DNA of 64,000 bases from Sordaria brevicollis. Its lineage: Eukaryota; Ascomycota; Sordariomycetes; Sordariales; Sordariaceae. The stretch lies in contig JAUTDP010000015.1 in NCBI GenBank assembly GCA_033439795.1, positions 868,001 through 932,000 of the forward strand, given 5' to 3'. Numbering within the stretch: the first letter of the stretch is position 1; each line of letters starts with the position of its first letter. A model generated the notes under the pieces. The model searched no databases and had not been told where the DNA came from. It saw nothing but the letters and a program-made list of their open reading frames with translations. Positions 56,691-64,000 of this stretch are shown piece after piece. Both the position numbers and the translations under genes were made by a program.

Positions 56691-59600
56691 GATGAGTGGT
56701 ATGCAGTATCTGTTGTGTTGTTTCTTCTTGGTGGAATCAGGTCTGGTAGGTGATGGTCTTTTGTGCTTTGGCTAATGATGACGAGGTGAATTCAGACCTT
56801 CCAAGAAATAGGGATCATGAGGGAAGACGACATAAGGTTGCAACCGAGAGCAGAACATATGACCTTTTTAAATTAAATAGGCATTGTGTGCGTATGAGGG
56901 TGGGCAGCAATGTAATAACGTGCGCCGCGTTATGCTCCCTCCATGGTATCCGAGAGCGCTTCCCCCTTTCGGCTCCCAATCGCAATGCATTGTCTGCCGA
57001 AGGTCCCAGGTACGTACCTCAAGCCATCGATGACCTCGACTCCCATTTGTTTCAGCTGGCTATTGCTGACTGCATTTAGGAAGCCTCCCACAAGCTGCAA
57101 TCACACTTACGGCCCAATGCCGAAGCTTCCCACAGACCGAATTTCCCAAAGACCTGGTTCAGGGCTTCAGGTTCCGTCTGAGGGTATCTCTGGTCACGGT
57201 TTCTACGTCACCATTTCAGCAATCCTTTTGCTATGCCACGTACCCTCCGTGTCCGAGCGGTCTTGACCGGGACCCGAATACGTACCACAACGACCACCGT
57301 CTATACTGGCACCGGGCAGTTGAACATGGGCTTTACCTCCGACATAGCCGTCCTGTATACTCTGTTCGGGCACCCAGCGGCCGACCTACCGACGTCGGAA
57401 ACACAAACAATTTCAAAGACGTCGTCAGCGTCTCCTGCACCTGCCCAAACGTCTCATGCTCGCCTCTTGGCGTCCGTGTCACCTCGACTGTTTGTGACGG
57501 TTTGGGCGTCGGCCGAGAAGTGATGCGCCCAAAAACGCCCAACGGGGTCATTTTCTCCTCCTATCTCACCACTACAGTAGACAGGAGTCTGATTTACCCC
57601 AGATCCATTGCGGCAGTTCGAATCGACCCTTCATACTCTGTCTGCATGTCTGCAGTGTTGCGGACGGTACCGTCATACATGAAATTTCCCAACTCGCCAG
57701 TCGGAGTTCGCAGAAAGTCAAGACCGACTACAAGCCACAGAAGCGACGGTGACACGACAGGGGCAAACAAGCAACTGACTAGGTGAAGGACCACGAAGCG
57801 TTGCTTGATTGACGCATCTCGGTTATAACAGCACTTACTGCGACTGACAGGTCGAAAATGGCTGCGTCTGTCGGCCGCCGACTCTGACGCGGCCTTCATT
57901 TGCAAAACCGGCACCTTTTGCATCCTTCAACGACTCTTTCGGCTCCTTCGAGAAGGATGTTGGCACGCAAAGCACACATGGCTACCGACCTCCATAGCTC
58001 GGGAGCACGCGACGGCATCGGAATGCCACTTATCCGTTTTAACATCCCTTGCATAATCCTCGCGTGGAAAGTACAAATGCGGCCGGTGCCCTCCAAGCAG
58101 CAGAAATCGCAACAAAAGAATGCGGGCAACGGGGAGAAAGGCGGTTGCCCACGCTGCTCCTCCACGCATTAACTCCTCCAAGCGGCGAACGGCGATCTGC
58201 ACGCATTTCTCTACCCGCCGCGTCTGGATAACAACCCCGCGTCACACACAGCTACAGCTACTCAACGAACTTTATCTCCTTTTCGGTCCCGTGAGCCGTG
58301 AGACATGATTCGCAGAAGTAGCCGACCGACAACAGGACTCACCATTGTGAGCCTCTTCGACTAGTGTTGGCCAAATCCTCTTATGCTCAGAGAGCTCGAT
58401 CTGGATCCTTGTTTCGCCTACTGTCTACACCTGAGAACCCTGTCTCGGGTTCGTTCACAATGCTGACTTTGGGAATCACCACATCGCCCTAATCGGATGT
58501 TTTGTTTTGGCAGCAAGCCACAGCTACACAACAAGGCAAGCTGGGCTGAGAGTGCTGTAGGTACACAGTAGCCGCGCCCTGGCCATCATGCCCACCAGCC
58601 CATGGCATGTTGAGGACCGACGCCACCTGTCGCACTGAAAGGGGTTTCAAGATCTGGGCCAACGCCACAAAGGAGATTTTGTAACAAAGGGGCCGAGCTC
58701 GCAGCTGAGAAAGTCGCAAGCTTTTAGCTGACAGGTTGGAGCTCGACAAAGAAACATGCCTCATCCCTGGCAGTTGCTGGCACGCATTGCTCGCATGGCG
58801 AGATCTGAGGGGCAAAGACAATAAAAGACACGCGATTACGATTCCGAGGGCTCGGACTGGGCGATCCGGGATGCGGAGAAGATACGCATCGGGAGCAGCT
58901 CCGGGTCTGGAACAATGAAGCGAAGAGAACAATCGAACGGTGATATTGACTACTTATCTGACGACATGCTAAACGATAGCGAGATCCAATTTTGCCATTC
59001 CTGCCAGCGTTGGCGGTGGGAAAGCTAAAGAAGCAGCCGCAAAACGAAGCGCCCGCAATCACATCGCGATACTCAGCTTGCCTGTTTACAAATGTGGTCA
59101 GATCTGCCATCTCCGGCCCGTCCGCCCAGTGCGGCTCTGCTCAGTGTCCCTCCGAAGGCCGCATACCGATGGCGGCCCGGAAGATCACCCGTGACTGGTG
59201 CGACACGAAGCTGACGGCGGGCGAATCTCGTTATCGGGATATTCCAGCCATGTCGCCCGAAACTAATAGTGGCAACGGCCGTTCGTGACTGCGTAAAGGG
59301 TGTTCGTCCCGTAATATCATCCGTGCGGTGCAGTTCGGACGAGAGAGCTGTCAGCTGGACTTCCAAACCCTGGCTTTGATATCGCTCGGATATGCTTGGC
59401 TTCGTTTTCACACCCGGGCCCAGCACACACCTTTTTGGAGAAGCCCAGGTTTGGGGTTTGACGCAAGAAGGAGGAATCATGAAGTTCGTTCCTTCAAGTC
59501 ACACAAGCCATGAGAGGTGAGGCAAACTCGGAGTTTGTGTTTGACGATTATATGAAGGATGTTGACAAACCCGTGGTTCATCCAAACACCGTTCTTGCAG

Positions 59601-60180
59601 TATAAAGCCCGTGTATCCCGCTGCATTTTTACGGCGCGCCATCTATCGCGATGACCATGCTACGCCGATTACCACCATCTCAATTATGCACTTCCTCATT
59701 TGGGCACCGTGTCACTCGGATCATTTCCCGTGACAACCCACATCCACCTTGTCACGAATGTGATGATAGCCAGAGTCATGGTATATCAATGTGCTATGTG
59801 CTCGGAAGTTTTCGGCTGGGTTGGACGTAACGAGTTATGAAGCACAAGTGAGGTGTTGACAAAAATGCCGAAGTTGGCCCATCAAGTGATATTATTGCAC
59901 CGTCATGTTGCGTCTACATCATGTTGGCTTCTAATATGAATCTCTTAGGACACCAGACACTGGAGGACATGTCCACTTGTGGTTCATTACACCACAATGG
60001 AGAATTATCAGTTAAAACCAGCGTACCTCTACAGCCGGTCGCATATTATCTCTGTGAGCCATACGCTTCTCAAACCTCTCCTCACCCCCAGCGCTCCGTG
60101 AATGCGTCTGTAATTTTCCTCAGTCAACACTCACAGAAAAGCGACCTAATCATTTTCAATCTCTCTCCGACACTCCCAAA
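56691..60180. other. Gene-poor 3.5-kb region
   Basis: No convincing gene on either strand. Frames are short (under 150 codons), overlap antisense and lack domain-like composition. Base composition is ordinary, not RIP-like. I saw no terminal repeats. A pyrimidine-rich stretch at 60090-60180 precedes the small gene starting at 60181. The region may hold decayed sequence or non-coding transcripts, which cannot be judged here. Confidence 0.5.
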
Positions 60181-60602
60181 ATGGGCATAACAACCCCTCA
60201 AGAGGCCATCAAAATGGGCAAGTCCCTTACCCCTTCCACCTCCCCACCCTCCACTTCTTCCTCAAGCCACTAACACCTCCCCCCACCCACCTACTCTATC
60301 TAGTCAACGACTTCGTCAACTCCCCCCAACCCACCACCAACCAAAGACGTGAGATCATGGCCTTCACCATCGTCGAGCTAGCTAGGGAGTCATTAAGACG
60401 CACCCGGAACCTGGAGTGGCTCAGACGTCTTGCCCTCCAACAATACGAGTATTCGGTGAAAACGCCCGTCGCCGGGTTCGATCCGAGGGAGAAGGCGAGG
60501 CATAATGTGAAGATTGTGCTTTGGCATAATGTTTTGGAGGTTATTGCTAGGAGGAGGTTGACGTTGGAGAGGTGGGAGTATCAGCGGCCGAGACGGTGTT
60601 GA
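60181..60602 (+). CDS. Small basic protein, paralog candidate 1, with GC-AG intron
   Basis: I do not recognise this protein. The model has exons 60181-60217 and 60304-60602, giving 111 residues. The intron is phase 1 with a GC donor in the classic GCAAGT context, a CTAAC branch (CCACTAACACC) and a TAG acceptor. Using the alternative GT two bases downstream would break the frame. The protein starts MGITTPQEAIKMVNDFVNSP and is rich in Arg, Leu and Trp (LEWLRRLALQQYEYSV, ARHNVKIVLWHNVLEVIARR), predicted helical, without signal peptide or membrane segment. Its start pattern, phase-1 first intron after 12-16 codons and C-terminal ERWEY resemble the genes at 62156 and 63789. The short length and lack of known homologs lower confidence. 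Confidence 0.6.
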
Positions 60603-62155
60603 GCTGTTAAGGTGTGATGGGGGAGGAGCAGTGGAGGTTGGAGATTGAAGCGGGCTGGTGATGGAAGGAGGAGGTGAACAGGGAGGAGAAGAGTAAGCAG
60701 AGGAGTTGGAGCTACTTCCTGTTCTGGAATGGAGGTGTCCGTTGTCGGCAAGTGCGTTGAGTTCTTTCCTTCCCATTCTTACCCTTGGTATGGTTGCACT
60801 TTCCAGTTTCCCCAGTTGCAAAATTTTCACTGAGCATTCCCGAACGAAAAAGGCAGTCGCATATTGCAGGAAGCCACCATGGAGTCGGCAGTCTCGGCTC
60901 TTTCGACCACCTTGCCATTTCTCCTGCAATTTTCTCTGGGCTCCTTCGCGCCCAACCACCTCACACCAAACACATCGTGATGCTCTCATTTCAACAGCGG
61001 TCCACCCCATACTGTTGTCTATGAATATGCAGATAGTTCACTACTTTGTCTTGTATACCTGGTAAAATTCATGCTCATACTTCAACCTTTCCGTCCGATG
61101 TGCCCATCCATCATACTCAACACCGGAATCGTTATCATGAGCCCGGAGATGGGCGTCATGATTCCGGCAAACCACACCCTCTACGTTGGAGAACTCACCA
61201 CGTGTGTTTTCATCACCACTCTCTTCCATTTCCGTACCACTGTGTTCCATTTTTCTCCCGACAAGTGTCTACCCATTCTTCCGGCTCAAAACCTTTGTCA
61301 TCCCTCGTCTACTCCTATCTGTTTCTTTCGACTGGATTCTCTCCGTCTTCCCTATCCAGCCATGAACACCCTAGGGTTGGCCGGCCAAGGTATATGACAC
61401 TTGGTGAAGGACAACCTCAGTAACTCCCAATCCACATGTTCTAACGACGGCAGAACCTCCAAATTGACGGATGCTAACCTGTCTGTTTTAGCTGGCGGTT
61501 GGAAATACGTTGACGGTGACAAGACGAGGGTAAAGATTGGGTGCTTGTCTGAGTTCAAGATCTCTTCGGTGTGGAAGCCACAGATAAGTCTTCTACACAC
61601 TTTTACAGGAGGTGACTGTCATTTCTTGGCAAGATTCTGTCGAGAAACCTGAGGATGAATTTTTTTTGTGCTAGCATCAGTACTTCATTTCTTGCGCTTC
61701 AAGTGTCGACGAGGCGCGCCAGATTTCGCACCGCTACCTCGCAAATTGATCTACTATATACATGTAGTTACCCTCTGATGATTCGATTCAAGTTCACAAT
61801 TGAATGGCTCAGCTAGCTGTCCAACCTGAATGGAGGTCAACAGCAAAGGTGGGCTGGCTCATGTGCTGCAGGAAGCAGATACAGTAACGTTCTCGCGTGC
61901 TGTCCGCCGGCCCTGCAAGCCATTCACATAAAGTCCAAAAAATGGAATGCAGTTGCAGCGTACACTGCACGGTTGGAAATAAGTTTAGGAAATGCGTGAG
62001 TGAACTTGCAGGCTACCATGGACTGCACACCATAAAATCTCATTTTCCCATCCCTCTAGTCCTTCCTTAAAACCCGCTTGCAACTCTTACGACTGCGAAT
62101 AACCCACCTACCACCCTGACACTCACCATAACCACATCCATCAAACCCAGGCACG
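60603..62155. other. Intergenic region between small paralog candidates 1 and 2
   Basis: About 1.55 kb. Minus-strand frames (60393-61010, 61352-61600) and plus-strand frames (61046-61652) overlap and have no recognisable features. I do not call any. The last 100 bases before 62156 are pyrimidine/ACC-rich like a fungal leader. Confidence 0.5.
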
Positions 62156-63133
62156 ATGTCGTTAACTACCGTGGAGAACAATATCATCGCCTTGAGTAAG
62201 TTGCCTATTGGTGTTCCGCGCTCGTCGCTCGACGGTCGACGACTTCGACACAGATCTTCGCTAACCCTTTGTCATCCATAACAGTCCATGGCATCCAGGA
62301 GTTGCCGCTTGATCTACACCCATCCGATCGCCGTCGCCATGCGGTCCAGCTGGTTGGCAAAATCTGCACGCTGCCTGCTTTCGAAAACTACCCCTTAACG
62401 GACCTCGCAGACCTCGTTGCGAGATATGGGGTCATCGTGAAGCGGTACTTAGCCCGGGCCGAAGACGCGCGGGACAAGGAGTGGTTGACCAAGATTGACC
62501 TCTTTTGCCCAGTCATTCTGGGCGTTGTCACCCGTAAGAGATCCCGTCAAACCTCTAGTTATCATTTCATTTTCTAGTTCAAGGTAACTGACCCTTGTTT
62601 ACAGGGTTGATAAACTTCGGGTATGCCCTTGATGCCATCCGCTGGGTCAACGAGCACACTGTCGACGGCGAAGTCAGCGACTCGGATGACTCGGAAACCG
62701 AGAGTGTCTTCGACAGCGCTTCGGTTGTCGGCGCCAACGCCAACGATGATACGGGTAAGAGTTTACTGAGAGCATGGAGTGACCCATCTGGCAGCCAGTT
62801 TAAACTAACTGTCACTGTTTTACAGCATCGATCACCGACAGTGACACCGATGAGGAGGCTTCTGAAGCCGACTTTGAGGAGTGGGAAGTGGCTTCCGAGG
62901 TCTCTGACCTCATCATCGACGAGTGGGACACGGCTTCTGAGGCTCCGGATCTTGTCGCTTTCGACGAGGTGGAAGTGGACCTCATTAGCTTCGATGAGGT
63001 AGAAGTTGACCTAGTCAGCTTCAACGAGGTGGAAGTTGACCTCATCAGTTTTGATGAGGTCGAAGTGGACCTTATGAGCTTCAACGAGGTGGAAGTGGCT
63101 TCAGAGCCATTGGACCTCCTCAGCTTTGACTAG
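62156..63133 (+). CDS. Acidic tandem-repeat protein, paralog candidate 2
   Basis: I do not recognise this protein. Exons are 62156-62195, 62285-62533, 62605-62754 and 62826-63133, giving 248 residues. All introns have GTAAG donors and CAG acceptors, and all joins keep frame. The N-terminal half (about residues 1-120) is helical: MSLTTVENNIIALIHGIQEL, RRHAVQLVGKICTLPAF, WLTKIDLFCPVILGVVTRLI, YALDAIRWVNE. The second half is very acidic (SDSDDSETESV, SDTDEEASEADFEEWEVASE). It ends in about five tandem copies of the 10-residue unit FDEVEVDLIS, from a 30-bp minisatellite at 62960-63109. No signal peptide or membrane segment. The N-terminal half seems distantly similar to the 60181 product. A role in protein or nucleic-acid interaction would be speculation. 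Confidence 0.75.
62960..63109 (+). repeat. Coding 30-bp minisatellite
   Basis: Four full copies and a partial fifth of a 30-bp unit (starting TTCGACGAGGTGGAAGTGGA) in frame within the gene at 62156. Each encodes F[D/N]EVEVDL[I/V/M]S. Copies differ mostly by synonymous or conservative changes. Confidence 0.9.
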
Positions 63134-63788
63134 AGGTCTCTCGGATTGCAGGATCTTGCCCTGCGGGAGTGTCATCAAGTTGGATATGCGATATTCTTGG
63201 AGTTCAAAACGGCCGTGATTTTTTTTGTTTCCTTTTTTTTTTTTTTTTGTTTCCTTTTTTTTTTGTTTCCTTTTTTTTAAGTTTCATTTTTTTTTGGTTT
63301 CATTTTTTTTGTATTGCTTTCACAGAAGTGTAACGTCTCGCAGCTCATCCGTTCCCCGCACTTTGTATTTATCTGCCTCTTAAATCTATTATATCATCAG
63401 GCTTCGTCCCGCTCATTTGCATCTTTTCTTCGACATCCCCCCTCGTTTCAGTCCACAGTGGACATCCCAAACCTTCACATCACCGGTAAATTTCACAACT
63501 GTACCCGGAATTTATGAAGTGAAGTACAGGTACAAGATGTGGTCTGTACCATTCACCGTGCATTGCATTCACATTTCGCTGCACTGCCTAGGCTCCCTAC
63601 CTCTCAAGCTAACCTGGGCACTGGCATAAAACCCCCATCGAAGCCCACAACATTTTTTGCGGCGTGGCAAAAGATTCGTCCCTCACGCGTGTTTCCTTGA
63701 CTGGTCTTTTTCCTGGAAACACAACACCCACCAATAAATCTACCAATCTACTAGCAAAGGACCAACCACAAGCGGCTTGACAAACAAT
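63134..63788. other. 3' flank with a T-rich tract and next leader
   Basis: About 0.65 kb. A T-rich array with repeated GTTTC spacers lies at 63219-63310, about 85 bp after the stop codon. The rest should be the promoter and leader of the gene at 63789. Confidence 0.7.
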
Positions 63789-64000
63789 ATGTCGTCCCAG
63801 GATGGAAATATCATCAACGAGCTACATGCCGTGTGTGAGTTGCTCGTATGCCCGCAGCCCGCCCAAGTCTAAACCACCCTCATCATTCGACGGCATGCCC
63901 ATTCGACAATGAGAGTCGACTAGAAGGGAGTCAGCCTCGAGGAAATCGAGACGCAATCAAACTAACAATGAATTCCCCGCGGTAGCCGAGGCACTCGATC
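63789..64000 (+). CDS. Small gene, paralog candidate 3 (5' end only)
   Basis: Only the beginning is in the window. Exon 1 is 63789-63834 (MSSQDGNIINELHAV plus one base). A phase-1 intron follows with GTGAGT donor at 63835, a CTAAC branch (CAAACTAACAATG near 63958-63970) and a TAG acceptor near 63985. The next exon then reads on as SEALD to the window edge. The start-plus-phase-1-intron plan and the NII / helical continuation match the genes at 60181 and 62156 on the same strand. The product cannot be identified from 20 codons. Confidence 0.5.

Noticed and set aside
57233..57523. Plus-strand frame of 96 codons
   Set aside because: Thr/Ser-rich without motif, overlapped by several other frames; not supported as a gene.
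60393..61010. 205-codon minus-strand frame
   Set aside because: It is antisense to the spliced small gene at 60181, which has better splice-site support; its Pro/Ser stretch is the mirror of that region.
1..64000. CRISPR array, operon or bacterial-type ribosome binding sites
   Set aside because: The intron-containing genes and RIP show fungal nuclear DNA; the only short tandem repeats are coding or simple-sequence.

Overview
The window looks like nuclear DNA of a filamentous ascomycete, most likely Neurospora or a close Sordariales relative. Genes have short introns (about 45-110 nt) with GTAAGT-like donors, CTAAC/CTGAC branch sites and AG acceptors. Codon use is GC-rich, and two sharply bounded 5.6-kb blocks of extreme A+T content carry the mark of repeat-induced point mutation (RIP).

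Layout. 1-6946 (minus): the N-terminal ~2,200 codons of a giant, probably nuclear, zinc-finger and coiled-coil protein that runs off the left edge. 8595-11979 (minus): transcription elongation factor Spt5. 12890-15520 (minus): a Swc3-like subunit of the SWR1 chromatin remodeller. 16772-22392: RIP-destroyed Ty1/copia retrotransposon 1, with 189-bp LTRs and AATTG target duplication. 22664-24300 (plus): ABHD12-like hydrolase. 24852-26114 (minus): conserved fungal membrane protein. 27057-28893 (plus): N-myristoyltransferase. 29558-30843 (plus): alpha/beta hydrolase whose start codon is split by an intron. 31923-35080 (plus): CorA-like membrane protein with one in-frame TGA. 35315-35860 (minus): small signal-peptide membrane protein. 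36672-37697 (minus): double GRF zinc-finger protein. 38871-39655 (plus): calmodulin-like protein. 40963-41919 (plus): decayed tandem C2H2 gene. 42261-43742 (minus): secreted subtilisin-like protease. 45040-50721: RIP-destroyed copia element 2, with 181-bp LTRs and AGTGG duplication. 51571-54477 (minus): TFIP11/Ntr1 splicing factor. 55155-56690 (minus): extended short-chain dehydrogenase. 56.7-64 kb: gene-poor DNA with three small plus-strand genes that share a start and first-intron architecture and look like a local paralogous family.

Mobile DNA apart from the copia elements. Three copies of a ~270-bp TA-flanked inverted-repeat element (MITE-A/B/C), and one 347-bp element of another type (CTGGG target duplication) upstream of the protease. 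They are short and show no RIP, unlike the long LTR elements.

The housekeeping genes (Spt5, Swc3, NMT, TFIP11, calmodulin-like) form no metabolic unit. The less conserved genes (CorA-like, decayed zinc-finger array, small paralog cluster) lie next to mobile elements or in gene-poor stretches. The best candidates for something undescribed are the small-gene family at 60-64 kb, the two miniature element families and the giant gene at the left edge. Gene models are read from sequence; exon borders follow splice consensus and frame, without transcript data.
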